Part shown: piece by piece, positions 1 to 9,600 of the stretch | How positions within the stretch are numbered: position 1 is the stretch's first letter | Layout: each line of letters begins with the position of its first letter | Origin: Bacteroidota bacterium | Lineage (GTDB): Bacteria > Bacteroidota > Rhodothermia > Rhodothermales > Rubricoccaceae | Direction of reading: 5' to 3' | Length of the DNA stretch: 36,493 nt | Assembly (NCBI GenBank): GCA_022561755.1 | Contig: JADFQN010000013.1 | Coordinates: 1 to 36,493 of the forward strand | The notes under the pieces: model-generated | The model's database searches: none | What the model was told of the DNA's origin: nothing | What the model saw: only the letters and a program-made list of their open reading frames with translations | Position numbers and translations under genes: made by a program

Positions 1-1889
1 GCCGTTCCTGTTATGTAGCGGATGCTCGTGAACTCGCTGCGGATGGCCACCTCCGGCCCGCCGAAGCCGTCCTCGCGGAAATAGTCGCCCCCCTTGATGA
101 CGAAGTTGGGAACCACGCGGTGGAAGGGCACGCCGTCGTAATCGCCGCGGATGGCCGAGCGAATAATCTTCTGTACAGTCTGCGGCGCCTGCTGGGCGTC
201 CATTTCGATCACAATCGGGCCGTGCTCAGTGAACAGCGTCAGCAGCGGCCTCGGGCCGTAGTCAGCGAGCTGGTCCCAGTCGATCAGGACCGTTCGCGGA
301 GCGGCGGACCCGGTGGCGTCCACGTCGATCCCCTCATCCAGCCGGCCGTTGAGCGCGTCCTCGGCGGCCTCTCGCAAAACCCCGTGGGTGGACTGCATCA
401 TCACATCCATGAGAAAGCCGATCTCCTGCCCGTCCCGGATTTCTCCGACGGCTTTGATGATCTCCACCATTGGCTCGATATCGAACGGGGCCACCATTTC
501 ACCATATACTGAACGGAGATGGTCGCCCGGGTCAAACGGGAGGAAAAGCGAGTCCGTCAGGACGGGCGCGGACGCGTACGCCGTTGCCAGGTCACGGCGA
601 GCGACGCCGTCGGCGAACGTGGTGTAGAACCGCTGGGCGTCCGCCGTTTCTCGCGTGTCGTCCCATCGCTGCTTGAGGGCTTCCAGGGCAGCGTATGCGA
701 TGCGGGAATCGTCGTCGGAGGCCATGCCGAAAAGGAGACCGAGAGATTCGCCGTCCGACGCCCCGCCCAGAGCGGCAAGGCCGCGTGCTCGCGCAAGCGG
801 ATCGTTTCGAGCACCTAGCCACGCGAAGACGTCATCCACCCGGCCCCCCTGCACCAGCACAGGCAGCAGTGCTCCAGCGACGTTTGGAAGGTGGTCGTTG
901 GCCGAGATCCACTCGCCAACTTGCTGCACCAATCCCGGCGATGGTTCCTCGATTCCTGCCAAAACACCGGCGGCCGTCATCGCCACGTTGGCGCTCTCGT
1001 CGTCCAACGCGTTGAGGAGGTTGTTCTGGAAGCGCGGCACACGATCCCCGAGCATTCCTATCGCCCGTGCCGCGTTGTTGCGGTTGCGCCAGTCGGGATC
1101 GGCTGCAAGCGTACTTGTGAGCGCGTCGAAATCGTTTTCATCTCCCAGCCTGCCGAAGGCCAGCATGAGGTGCATGATGGTTGGATCGCTGCCGAACAGG
1201 TTGTGGTACCCGGTTCGGAGGTCTTCTGCCTGGTCGGCCCAAGGCGCCGTGTCGCGCATCCTTCCGAAGTAGTACGCTGACGCCGGGTCCAGCAGAACGT
1301 GATTGGGTTCTCGGCTGAACAGATAGGCAACGGCCTCGGCGTGGTGGATGTCGCGCAGGCCGAACCGCGCGATGGCAAGATGCCGGGTGTTCTCAACAGA
1401 TTCCGGCAGTTCAATGGTGAGCAGATCGAGCAGGGCTTGTTCGTCGCCCGTTTTGCCGAGGGCCTCCACCAGCTCCACCTGCACCCTGGGGTCCGATTCC
1501 TGCCGCAGCGCTCCGAGAAGTGTGAGCGCTGCCGTGGAATCTGCTGTCTGCCCGATGGCGAAGGCAGCATCGGCGCGGACGTTGGGCGACGCATCCGCGA
1601 GCCGGCCCAGGAGCTCCGGGACCGCGCCCTCATACTGCACAGACCCGAGAGCGAAAGCCGCTCGCGCACGGATGTCGGCGTCCTCGTGGTCGAGGTAGGG
1701 GATGAGTTGGTCGCCCTTGCGGAGCACCTGCAAATCGACCACGGCCTGGAGGTCGGGGCGTTCGAGCAATCCATCCGATGGACGGACGAAAGCCTCGTCG
1801 GGGAGGCGCGCCACGTCAGGAGTGACGTACCGTGATGCCGAACATCCTGCAATAAAAAGAAAAATGGGCAGCAGGAAGGCGGTGCGCAT
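1..1889 (-). CDS. HEAT-repeat lipoprotein with C-terminal cyclophilin peptidyl-prolyl isomerase domain (3' end cut by window edge)
   Basis: The frame is open from an ATG at 1889 to the left edge, giving about 629 residues without a stop. The N-terminus is a lipoprotein signal peptide (hydrophobic LLPIFLFIAGC, Cys16 as the lipidation site), so the protein is probably membrane-anchored and faces the periplasm. A long region of alpha-helical HEAT-like repeats follows, recognisable from recurring units such as DIRARAAFALGSV and NVRADAAFAIGQ. The last ~90 visible residues match the start of a cyclophilin fold: LFTEHGPIVIEMD, then the core PFHRVVPNFVIKGGDYF. The remainder of the cyclophilin domain lies outside the window. 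Cyclophilins catalyse cis-trans isomerisation of Xaa-Pro bonds; HEAT repeats usually provide a protein-binding surface. Together they suggest a periplasmic folding factor with a client-binding scaffold, which is inference. The gene reads away from the neighbouring tRNA and has no visible operon partner here. Confidence 0.9.
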   Translation of the reverse strand, partial: MRTAFLLPIFLFIAGCSASRYVTPDVARLPDEAFVRPSDGLLERPDLQAVVDLQVLRKGDQLIPYLDHEDADIRARAAFALGSVQYEGAVPELLGRLADASPNVRADAAFAIGQTADSTAALTLLGALRQESDPRVQVELVEALGKTGDEQALLDLLTIELPESVENTRHLAIARFGLRDIHHAEAVAYLFSREPNHVLLDPASAYYFGRMRDTAPWADQAEDLRTGYHNLFGSDPTIMHLMLAFGRLGDENDFDALTSTLAADPDWRNRNNAARAIGMLGDRVPRFQNNLLNALDDESANVAMTAAGVLAGIEEPSPGLVQQVGEWISANDHLPNVAGALLPVLVQGGRVDDVFAWLGARNDPLARARGLAALGGASDGESLGLLFGMASDDDSRIAYAALEALKQRWDDTRETADAQRFYTTFADGVARRDLATAYASAPVLTDSLFLPFDPGDHLRSVYGEMVAPFDIEPMVEIIKAVGEIRDGQEIGFLMDVMMQSTHGVLREAAEDALNGRLDEGIDVDATGSAAPRTVLIDWDQLADYGPRPLLTLFTEHGPIVIEMDAQQAPQTVQKIIRSAIRGDYDGVPFHRVVPNFVIKGGDYFREDGFGGPEVAIRSEFTSIRYITGT

Positions 1890-1940
1890 GATCAACGGTG
1901 CTGCGTGCGTCAACGATAAAGCCCGGCGTCGGCTATCTTG

Positions 1941-2024
1941 TGCGAAAGGGGGGACTCGAACCCCCACGGGCTTGCGCCCACCAGGTCCTAAACCTGGCGC
2001 GTATACCAATTCCGCCACTCTCGC
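1941..2024 (-). tRNA. tRNA-Leu, anticodon UAG
   Basis: The reverse strand folds as a tRNA. The acceptor arms are GCGAGAG and CTTTCGC with one G-U pair. The D arm contains TGGCGGAATTGGTA. The anticodon stem CCAGG/CCTGG encloses the loop TTTAGGA with anticodon TAG. A variable arm follows, then the T arm GGGGG-TTCGAGT-CCCCC. The discriminator base is A, as expected for leucine, and the 3' CCA is not encoded. It reads CUA and other CUN leucine codons. Confidence 0.96.
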
Positions 2025-2074
2025 AGGACGGGCCGAATATACCGCTACGTCCGGTGCACTAACGGAAACTCAAC

Positions 2075-2230
2075 AGCCAGTTGAAAACCTCATCTTACCT
2101 GCGGCGGCGCCTCTCAGCCGAGTTCTGCGTTGCGAGAATCTCGACGAATCACCGATTCGACTGCGATCTCGCGCCTTGATCTCGACCGAGATTCACTCGC
2201 CTCGGTCACAGAGGAGTTCTTCAACTGGCT
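2075..2230. repeat. Dispersed inverted-repeat element, copy A (long form)
   Basis: This roughly 156-bp element is bounded by AGCCAGTTGAA (2075-2085) and its reverse complement (2220-2230). The core at 2145-2213 is about 61 of 69 bases identical by eye to 9938-10006 in copy B, and includes a small hairpin CGAATC-ACC-GATTCG. It fills the divergent interval between tRNA-Leu and the S46 peptidase gene. Its termini are a variant of the GAGGCTGTTGAA ends found in copies B to E. Confidence 0.75.
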
Positions 2231-2294
2231 GCTAGGGTGAATCCACCCGGCCTCCGTCACCCCTTCCCTGTTGTACGACTCTCCTTCCAGACCC

Positions 2295-4415
2295 ATGAAC
2301 AGGTTCCACTTTGTAGCCTTTGCGGCCTTCACGGTCATCTTTTTTGTAGCCGCAACGCAACCGGCTTTCGCGCAGGACGACCTCGGCGACGTTCAGGCCG
2401 GCCGGTTCGACAACGGCAAGATGTTCACGCTGGACGACCCGCCGCTCGACTACTTCCGCGAGGAATACGGCTTCACGCCCGACGCCGAATGGTTTGAGCA
2501 CGCCCAACTCGCCGCCCTCCGCTTTGCCACGTACTGCTCTGCTTCGTTCGCTTCAGCAGACGGCCTCATCTTCACCAACCACCACTGCGCGCGTCAGAGC
2601 GTGACGCAGGTTTCGGTAGAGGAGGGTACCGACTTTAACGAGCCAGGGTTCTACGCGCGGTCGATGGTCGAGGAACGTCCGATCGACGGCCTTTTCGTCG
2701 AGCAACTCATCGCCATCGAGGAGGTGACGGGAGAGGTCCGGGCCGCAGCGGACGCCGCCGGCAGCGATCAGGAACGCCAGCAGGCGCGCCAGCAGGCCAT
2801 TTCGGTCATTGAAGAGCGCATGGGTGAGACGGCCGGCGATGATCATCGTGTTCAGGTGGTTACGTTTTACAGCGGCGGCCAGTACAAGGCCTACACGTAC
2901 CGCCGCTACGACAACATCCGGCTCGTCTTCGCTCCCGAAACCCAGATGGGCTACTACGGCGGCGACCCGGACAACTTCACCTTTCCTCGCTACTCGCTCG
3001 ACTTCTCGCTCTTCCGCGCCTACGACGACGACGGGCATCCGCTCCAGACCGAGAACTTCTTCCAGTGGAATCCGGAGGGAACGGACGAGGGCGATCTCGT
3101 CTTCATCATCGGCAACCCGGGCTCCACGACGCGCCTTCAGACGATTTCACAACTCGAATACCGCCGCGACATCAACGAACCGGCCATCCTGAACGCGCTG
3201 CATTCGCGCGAGTTGGCCTACGGCGCGTTCGTAGATAACAACCCGGATCACCCGGCCACGCCCGAGCTGACGGACACGTACTTCTCGCTCGCCAACGGCA
3301 GAAAGGCCTACACGGGCCGGGTAGAGGGTCTGCAGGATCCCTACATAATGGCTCGCCGCGCGGACGCAGAGCAGGACTTTCGGGATGCCCTGGCCTCTCG
3401 CGCCGACCTCCAGGCTGAGTATGGCGGCATCATGGACGCCATCGCGGCAAACCGTGAAGCAGCGCGAAGCTTCGGCCCGATGTACAGTGCGTTTCTGGGT
3501 TTCTCGGCCGGTTCATCGCTCTCATCCACGGTGGTGGGGCGTGCCATCATGGCCTACCAGTACCTGAACGCAGACGACGACGAGGCCCGTGAAGGCATAC
3601 GCGAGCAGATGCTGGGACTGGACGACCAGCCGATGGAACTCCAGCAGGCGCTCCTCACGGCGCGGTTCGAGGACTTCGTGGAACATCTCGGCAGCGATTC
3701 AGAGGTAGCGCAGGCTGCGCTTGGCGGCCAATCACCCGCTGCGGCTGCGCGCGTTATTGTGGAGGGCTCTGCCTTGACGACATCCGAAGGCGCGGCCGGC
3801 TTGTTGGATGGAGGTGACCTCTCCGCCGATCCGGGCGTCGCGATGGTGATGGCCATCATGCCGTCGTTCACCCAGTTTCAGGAGGCGTATGGCGCGGCAA
3901 ACGCTGAAATGGGCGAGTTCTCCGCCAACCTGGCGCGTGGGCGGTTTGAGATCTTCGGCACGTCCATCCCGCCGGATGCCACGTTCACCCTCCGCATCTC
4001 CGACGGCGTAGTGAAGGCCTACGAATACAACGGCACCGTGGCTCCGACGCACACCACGTTCTACGGCCTGTACGACCACTACTACTCGTACGGCCCTGAG
4101 GCGGAGAACGGCTCGTGGGATCTGCCGGAGCGCTGGCTGCCCGCGCCCGACGGCCTCGACCTCTCGACGCCCTACAACTTCGTCTCCACGAACGACATCA
4201 TCGGCGGCAACTCCGGATCGCCGATGCTCGACCGCGACCTGAAGGTTGTCGGCATCGCGTTCGACGGCAACATCGAGAGCCTGCCCGGCAATTACATCTA
4301 CATGGACGAATTCAACCGCACGGTGTCGGTGGATGTGCGCGGGATGCTCGCGGCCCTCGAACACGTGTACGGCATGCAGCGCCTCGCGCGCGAGCTGCGC
4401 AACGGCGGGATGTAA
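2295..4415 (+). CDS. S46-family dipeptidyl-peptidase (DPP7-like)
   Basis: A 706-residue exported serine exopeptidase that would release dipeptides from the N-terminus of oligopeptides in the periplasm. The start at 2295 gives a clean Sec signal peptide (MNRFHFVAFAAFTVIFFVAA, cleavage near AFA-QDD); an in-frame ATG 24 bases upstream would add eight residues ahead of it. The S46 hallmarks are present: TNHHC with the catalytic His at 97, and GGNSGSP with nucleophile Ser640. In the family, the residue 18 positions after this Ser sets P1 preference: Arg in DPP11 (Asp/Glu) and Gly in DPP7 (hydrophobic). Here it is Gly658 in the motif IAFDGN, pointing to DPP7-like specificity. Length (about 700) is normal for the family. 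It is monocistronic, with a terminator just downstream. S46 enzymes are typical of Bacteroidota and relatives that live on proteins. Confidence 0.95.
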   Translation: MNRFHFVAFAAFTVIFFVAATQPAFAQDDLGDVQAGRFDNGKMFTLDDPPLDYFREEYGFTPDAEWFEHAQLAALRFATYCSASFASADGLIFTNHHCARQSVTQVSVEEGTDFNEPGFYARSMVEERPIDGLFVEQLIAIEEVTGEVRAAADAAGSDQERQQARQQAISVIEERMGETAGDDHRVQVVTFYSGGQYKAYTYRRYDNIRLVFAPETQMGYYGGDPDNFTFPRYSLDFSLFRAYDDDGHPLQTENFFQWNPEGTDEGDLVFIIGNPGSTTRLQTISQLEYRRDINEPAILNALHSRELAYGAFVDNNPDHPATPELTDTYFSLANGRKAYTGRVEGLQDPYIMARRADAEQDFRDALASRADLQAEYGGIMDAIAANREAARSFGPMYSAFLGFSAGSSLSSTVVGRAIMAYQYLNADDDEAREGIREQMLGLDDQPMELQQALLTARFEDFVEHLGSDSEVAQAALGGQSPAAAARVIVEGSALTTSEGAAGLLDGGDLSADPGVAMVMAIMPSFTQFQEAYGAANAEMGEFSANLARGRFEIFGTSIPPDATFTLRISDGVVKAYEYNGTVAPTHTTFYGLYDHYYSYGPEAENGSWDLPERWLPAPDGLDLSTPYNFVSTNDIIGGNSGSPMLDRDLKVVGIAFDGNIESLPGNYIYMDEFNRTVSVDVRGMLAALEHVYGMQRLARELRNGGM

Positions 4416-4438
4416 TCACCGACTGGTTGATTGACTGG

Positions 4439-4474
4439 ACGGGGTGTGTGGCCAGGGCCGCGCGCCCCGTTTTT
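4439..4474 (+). terminator. Rho-independent terminator of the S46 peptidase gene
   Basis: ACGGGG (4439-4444) pairs with CCCCGT (4465-4470). The intervening sequence contains a further GGCC/GGCC helix. A run of five T follows immediately (4470-4474). It lies 24 bases after the stop codon of the S46 gene. Confidence 0.7.
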
Positions 4475-4556
4475 CTTGAACGTCTCGGTGTAACGGCCCC
4501 ATTTGTTTCGGGATGCTCCGTATCGTGCCGCCCAGATTGGCTGATTGTTAATTCGT

Positions 4557-4638
4557 CGGTAGGATAGGGCGAAATATATCTCGCCCTATCCAGACCGGCG
4601 TACGGTCAACACGGGCGAGATATATCTCGCCCCTACCG
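4557..4638. repeat. Paired palindromes (REP-like), overlapping the metalloenzyme stop codon
   Basis: Two near-identical hairpins lie 22 bases apart. The first has 10-bp arms GATAGGGCGA/TCGCCCTATC (4563-4590). The second is a perfect 20-bp palindrome (4613-4632) with GGGCGAGA/TCTCGCCC arms. Both share the core ATATATCTCGCCC. The pair is flanked by inverted CGGTAG (4557-4562) and CTACCG (4633-4638), and the CTA of the latter is the reverse-strand stop TAG of the neighbouring gene. Neither hairpin has a T-run, so this looks like a dispersed extragenic palindrome rather than a classical terminator. Confidence 0.75.
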
Positions 4639-5556
4639 TGATGTCATCAAATCCACCAGCGTGGGCGTCACGTCGAGGAGGCTGTTCGCGTTGCGGAAGA
4701 CATTGGCCCCTGCCCCATAGGCAACCAGGGGCACCGGATTCCTCGTGTGGGTTTTAATGGAGAGGTCCTCGAGGTTGCCGTGGTCGCTGGAGACGAGCAG
4801 CAAATCGTGCGACGGATCCAGATGGTCGAGGAGGCCCGCGAAGAAGCGGTCCAGTGTGATGAGAATGGCTTCGGATTTGTCGAAATCCTGCTCGTGGCCA
4901 ATCTTGTCGGTCAGGTAATACTCGAACAGGGAGAAGGCGTGTGCCCGGCCGATCTCGTGGAACCGCCTGGCGGCCGCTGCCTCAGTAACCGGCGGCATGG
5001 TTGGGTCGAGATGATCCCGCCAGCGGTCGTTGGTGATTCCGGCACTGACGGCGTTGCCCGCTCGCAGCTCGTCGCTGCCATGAAGATCGATGCCTGCCTT
5101 TCGAGCCATGTACGTCGTCACCGTCCACCGTTTACGCTCCCACGCGTGGACGAAGAACCGCTGCGGGTAGGCGTTGGCGAAAGCGAGGCGGTCAACACCG
5201 TAGCCCGCGTTCTTGAGCCGCGCAAAGACGCTGTGCTGTTTCAGGATGGGCTTCGACGTAGAGTGCGGAAACGGCCCGTAGTGCCTCCCGGCGGCCTCCG
5301 CACAGTTGATTCCTGTAAACAGTGTGGCCTGGCCGGTACCGCTCTGAGGGAGCCCCTCTACGTCCAGGTTCGCATCAATTGGTCGGAAGACGCGTGTGGC
5401 TTCGTCAATCACGGGCGCATCTTCCGTCCATGGCGATCCACCGCCTAGTCGCGCCATCCCCGGAAGCTCGAACCGTGCCAACGGGTTGATGGCCGGGTCG
5501 GCCGCTCCCAGCCCGACGCCATCAATAAAAACGAAATAAACGTGTTGCGGTACGAT
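4633..5556 (-). CDS. Alkaline phosphatase/phosphoglycerate-mutase superfamily metalloenzyme
   Basis: The protein has the metal-binding and nucleophile motifs of the alkaline-phosphatase superfamily (cofactor-independent phosphoglycerate mutase and phosphopentomutase group): FIDGVGLG near the N-terminus, SGTGQATLFTG carrying the nucleophile region, DKIGHEQDFDK, SSDHGNLED, and KTHTRNPVPLVAYG, which matches the HTxNPVP motif of iPGM. It probably acts on a phosphorylated small molecule, but the substrate cannot be told. The start is a problem: the conserved domain begins at about QHVYFVFIDG (5547), and there is no ATG, GTG or TTG in frame between 5733 and that point. The only canonical start is ATG 5736, which would add a 60-residue Arg-rich leader lying over the upstream gene. 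I place the 5' end at ATC 5556 as a working boundary. The upstream dprA-like gene stops 29 bases before that. The stop codon abuts a palindromic repeat. Confidence 0.8.
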   Translation of the reverse strand: MVPQHVYFVFIDGVGLGAADPAINPLARFELPGMARLGGGSPWTEDAPVIDEATRVFRPIDANLDVEGLPQSGTGQATLFTGINCAEAAGRHYGPFPHSTSKPILKQHSVFARLKNAGYGVDRLAFANAYPQRFFVHAWERKRWTVTTYMARKAGIDLHGSDELRAGNAVSAGITNDRWRDHLDPTMPPVTEAAAARRFHEIGRAHAFSLFEYYLTDKIGHEQDFDKSEAILITLDRFFAGLLDHLDPSHDLLLVSSDHGNLEDLSIKTHTRNPVPLVAYGAGANVFRNANSLLDVTPTLVDLMTSR

Positions 5557-5585
5557 GGGATCGGTAGGCGAGGTGGGCCGCGAAG

Positions 5586-6503
5586 CTACGTCACCGAATC
5601 CGGCTGAGCAGCCGCAACAACCCAGTCGTGATCCACCGGCCGCTTGAGGGCGTGGACGCGTTCGGGGAGATGGAGCACGTCTTCGGCGTCCCCTCCATCC
5701 ACCCCGAAAACGGGCCGGTTTGCGTTCAACGCCCATTCGAGGGCGTGGGCTTCCGGGGTGTGTTCCCGTGGTGCGAAGAAGACGTTCGGCCCTGCTATCG
5801 CCGTCTGGAGTAGCACCCGCTCAGCGTCGTCGTGATCGAATGGGCCGTGTGTGGTCGGGAAGGGGGAGATCAGCACCCCGCCGGCTTTAACCGCAGCCGC
5901 TACGCTCGGCCGCATCTGGTTGTCTACGCGTGCGAGCCCCGACCAGGCGACCATCACACACGGCGCTCCCGCAGCGCTACACAGTTTGTGCATCACCACG
6001 TCGAAGCCGGTTTGTGCGCCGCAGGCAACCGGGATGCCCTCGCCGATGAGTTTCCGCGCAAGTATCTGGGCGGCCTCAAAGGTCTCGCCCTGAACCGGCG
6101 GACGCGCGTGGAAGGCAACCGACGTGCGGGTCAGGGCTTCCGTAGAGCCAAAGGCATACAGCACCACGGGGCGGTTAGGGCGTTCCAGGTCGGTCACGCC
6201 GGCAGGCCAGTGCGGGTGCCCTTTGGCGATCACTCGGATGTGCCTCTCGGCGAGTGATTTCAACTCATTGCCTGTTTTTTGCAGCGCCTCACCGAAGGCT
6301 TCGCGGTCAAACAAACGGCGTACGGTACGCTCTGCGTGCGGTGCGCCTTTCAGGCGGAGCAGAACTTGCTCGTGGGGATAGGCGAGCAGGGTCTGGTGGG
6401 TCGGGAAGCGCTCCAGCAACCGGTGGGCCGTGACGCGGCCGACGCCTTCCTGATCGAGGAGGGCCAGCGCGAAAGCGACCTCTACGGGTGGTTTGTCCGT
6501 CAT
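5586..6503 (-). CDS. Divergent DprA/Smf-like DNA-processing protein
   Basis: A 305-residue protein starting at ATG 6503 (MTDKPPVEVAF); an in-frame start at 6530 would add nine residues. Residues ~10-35 look like a helix-hairpin-helix (LLDQEGVGRVTAHRLLERF). The central region resembles the Rossmann-like DprA fold: HPHWPAGVTDL precedes it, and ARKLIGEGIPVACGAQTGFD and HKLCSAAG follow the pattern GxGxxVxxGxxxGxDxxxH. The usual GSR signature after the first strand is not recognisable (AFGSTEAL instead), so this is a divergent member. Canonical DprA loads RecA on single-stranded DNA in transformation; whether this one does is uncertain. It is divergent from the histidine kinase and just upstream of the metalloenzyme, with which it is probably co-transcribed. 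A general SLOG/DprA-fold protein is the main alternative. Confidence 0.72.
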   Translation of the reverse strand: MTDKPPVEVAFALALLDQEGVGRVTAHRLLERFPTHQTLLAYPHEQVLLRLKGAPHAERTVRRLFDREAFGEALQKTGNELKSLAERHIRVIAKGHPHWPAGVTDLERPNRPVVLYAFGSTEALTRTSVAFHARPPVQGETFEAAQILARKLIGEGIPVACGAQTGFDVVMHKLCSAAGAPCVMVAWSGLARVDNQMRPSVAAAVKAGGVLISPFPTTHGPFDHDDAERVLLQTAIAGPNVFFAPREHTPEAHALEWALNANRPVFGVDGGDAEDVLHLPERVHALKRPVDHDWVVAAAQPDSVT

Positions 6504-6684
6504 GGTTTGGAAGGTAGGACACCCGCGCAATCTGCAGGAAGGCGGCGCCCGAAATGATGCGTTACAAGCGAAGATGGACGATTACAGATCCCCCCTTCTA
6601 ACGATTTGCATTTCGGGGAAAGTGGCCATTCTGCTCCGTTCGGAGCGCTTCTCTATGGTGGCACTGCTTTTGCGCATACGCGCG

Positions 6685-9600
6685 ATGTCCTCCATTCGGC
6701 CAACGCTCATGATCGCCCCGCTACATGTTCTGCTCATCGCCCCCGGAGATGCGCCTTCGTACCGCCAAGCGCTGGAGCAAGGCGGGTACGATCCGGAAAT
6801 CACCCAGGTATCATCGTTGGATGAGCTGGACGACGCGCTGGAGGATGAGGACTGGGATATCGTAATTGCGGACGCCGCGCCCATACCGATATCGGACGTA
6901 GTGGACGTTGTTGGGGAGGAGCAGCCGGACTTGCCGATCATCGCCATCGGGCAGCCAGACGAAGCCTCTTCCGCTGATGCGCCGTCAGCAACTCTCCCCG
7001 CCGAGGATCTTCAAAACTTGGCCACCACCGTGGCGCGGGTGCTCCGCGATTCGCGGCCAGCCGTGCCTCATTCAGAGCCCATGACTGTTCTACCGGAAGC
7101 TCAGTCACACGTCTCAGACGGAGTGAGGATGGACCTGGGTATCATGCCCGTTCTGGCCGAGCATCTTCCCATCGGCCTCTACCAGAGCACACCAGACGGC
7201 CGCATCCGATCCGCGAACCCGGCTCTCGTAGAACTCCTTGGCTGCGACTCGATCAACGAAATCGAAGACTTGAATCTTGAGGACGCCGGCTATCCGCGCG
7301 AGCAGTTTCTCGACCAAATGCGTCGTTTCGGTTTCGTGAAGGACCTGATCATCCAGTGGACCGACAAGAAGGGCCGCACCAAATACACCTGCGAAAACGC
7401 GCAAACCGTTCGGGATGCGGACGGCCGCGTACTCTACTACGAAGGCACGATGCAGGATGTGACCGAAGCCAAGACCCGCGAGATACAGGATGCTGAAGGA
7501 GCCTCGCGGAACCTCGTTCAGCAGAAAGCTCTGGTAGAGCTTGCCAGTCTGCCTGGCGATGACCCGGAAACGTGGATTCGGAGAGCCACCGAGTTGGCTG
7601 CGAAGCATTCCGGATGCGAGCGTGTGCTCGTGGCGATGGTGGATGAAAGCGGCAAACAGGTCCACTGCCTGGATCTGTTTACTCTGCAGAACGCAGAGCA
7701 CGTGTCGGAACGCTCACAGCCTCTTTCGGCCTACGATTTCGTAATCGATCTCCTGGAGACGAGCCGGTGCCTCGTCGTGGATGATGTGGCTTCCGACAAC
7801 CGCATCCGGCGCTTTAACGCTACAGCGTATATCGATTCAAACGACATCGGGGCGATGCTAATCGCTCCGATTCGCCGGCAGGGTCGTGTGGTGGGCTTGG
7901 TCAGCTTCCAGCATGTTGGCGGCCCACGTAAGTGGAGCGCGTCGGACGTGGACTTCGCCGCTAGCGTGGGTGACTTGCTTGCTCTGGCTATAGAACAAGG
8001 GGAGCGCAAGCAGGCGGAGGCGTTACTCAAGCAGAGCGAAATGCGGTACCGCGTCGTCTCTGATCTCTCTTCCGATTTTGCCTTCGCCATTCACGTTCAC
8101 CCAGACGGCCACGACCGCATTGCCTGGGCTACCGGCGCGTTCGAACGCATGACCGGCTACTCGATGGACGAGATTGACGCACTGGAGGGCATGCTTTCCA
8201 TCGTGCATCCGGACTACCTGGGCGAGGCGCAAGCAGCGTTCTCTACCCTCATGGAAGAAGGTGCGGCGCACGCAGAGTTTCCAATTGTCACCAAGTCGGG
8301 GGAAGCTAAGTGGTTTTCCAGCCGCTTGATCCTAACCGAAGAGACCGACTCGGATCTGACCGTTATTTATGGCTGCGGCCAAGACATCACCGAACGCAAA
8401 CGCTTTGAAGAAGAGCTGGTCGTTGCGCGAGAGCACGCTGAGGAGATGGCGCGTTTGAAAGGTGCGTTTCTAGCAAACTTGAGCCACGAAATTCGCACGC
8501 CGCTTACTGGCATTCTTGGGTTCGCGGGCTTGCTCGCCGAGGAGGCCGAGGGTGAGGCCCGCGAGTTCGCAGAGAACATAAAGCGGAGCGGCCGCCGCCT
8601 GCTCGCCACGCTCAACTCTGTGCTCGACCTCGCCCGAATCGAGGGGAACAGCATTGAGCTCGCCCTGGACGCTGTGGATGTGGCAGCCGAAGCTGGGCAG
8701 GTTGTTAAGTTGCTCGAAACGCTGGCAGAAGAGAAGGGCGTCGCGCTATTGCTTTCCGTGGGAGACGAGCCCGTACACGCCCACGTTGACAAAGCGTGCC
8801 TGGGCCGCATCCTCACCAACCTGATCGAAAACGGCATCAAGTTCACCAAAGAAGGGGAGGTTGAGGTAACGGTGCACGCGGAGGGAGATGCCGTTCGCCT
8901 CACAATCCGCGACACGGGCATAGGCATCGCCCCAGAGTTCCTCCCGCATCTGTTCGACGAGTTTCGGCAAGAGTCGGTCGGGGCGACGCGCGAACACGAG
9001 GGCGCGGGCCTCGGCCTTGCCATCAGCAAGCGGCTTGTGGACATGCTGGGGGGCACTATCGAAGTAGAAAGCGAACGCCCAGGAGGTACGACATTCACCG
9101 TTATCCTCCCCGCCGCCGATGTAGAAGGAAGCGCGACAGGCTCCGGCGATGGTGTCGCGAGCGAGAAAGCCATGGAGCCCGTCATCATCCGCCCCTCAAA
9201 GGAAGAAGAACTTCCTACTCCTGCGTCCGGCGAAGATGAAAGCGATGAGCTTGCTCCCGATAACGATTCCCAGAGTTCTGAGGAGGCTCGGTATGCCGTC
9301 ACGGATATTGTCGCTGCTGAGGACGTTGGTGTAGAGGATATCGCTTCAGAGGATGCCAGTGCAGACGATGTAGAGGAAGCTGACGGGATGGAGGAAGCGG
9401 GAGCGGTCTTCGAACTGGCAGAAGAGAACGGCCAGGCGCCGGCCATGCACGGAGATTCGCTTCCGGATGTAGTGGCCGCCGATAGCCTGCCCCGCACTAG
9501 CGGGGAGCAGCCGGTTCTTGACGACAGGGCCGCCGTTCTCATAGTAGAGGACAACCCCGATACACGGATGCTGGTTGAGCGCATTCTTCAGCGTACCTAC

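Noticed and set aside
1299-1835. 178-codon forward frame
   Set aside because: Antisense to the HEAT-repeat region of the cyclophilin lipoprotein, which has clear repeat structure.
8367-9584. 405-codon reverse-strand open frame, Ser/Thr/Arg-rich
   Set aside because: It lies antisense to the kinase and receiver domains of the histidine kinase; low-complexity composition is typical of a GC-rich shadow frame.
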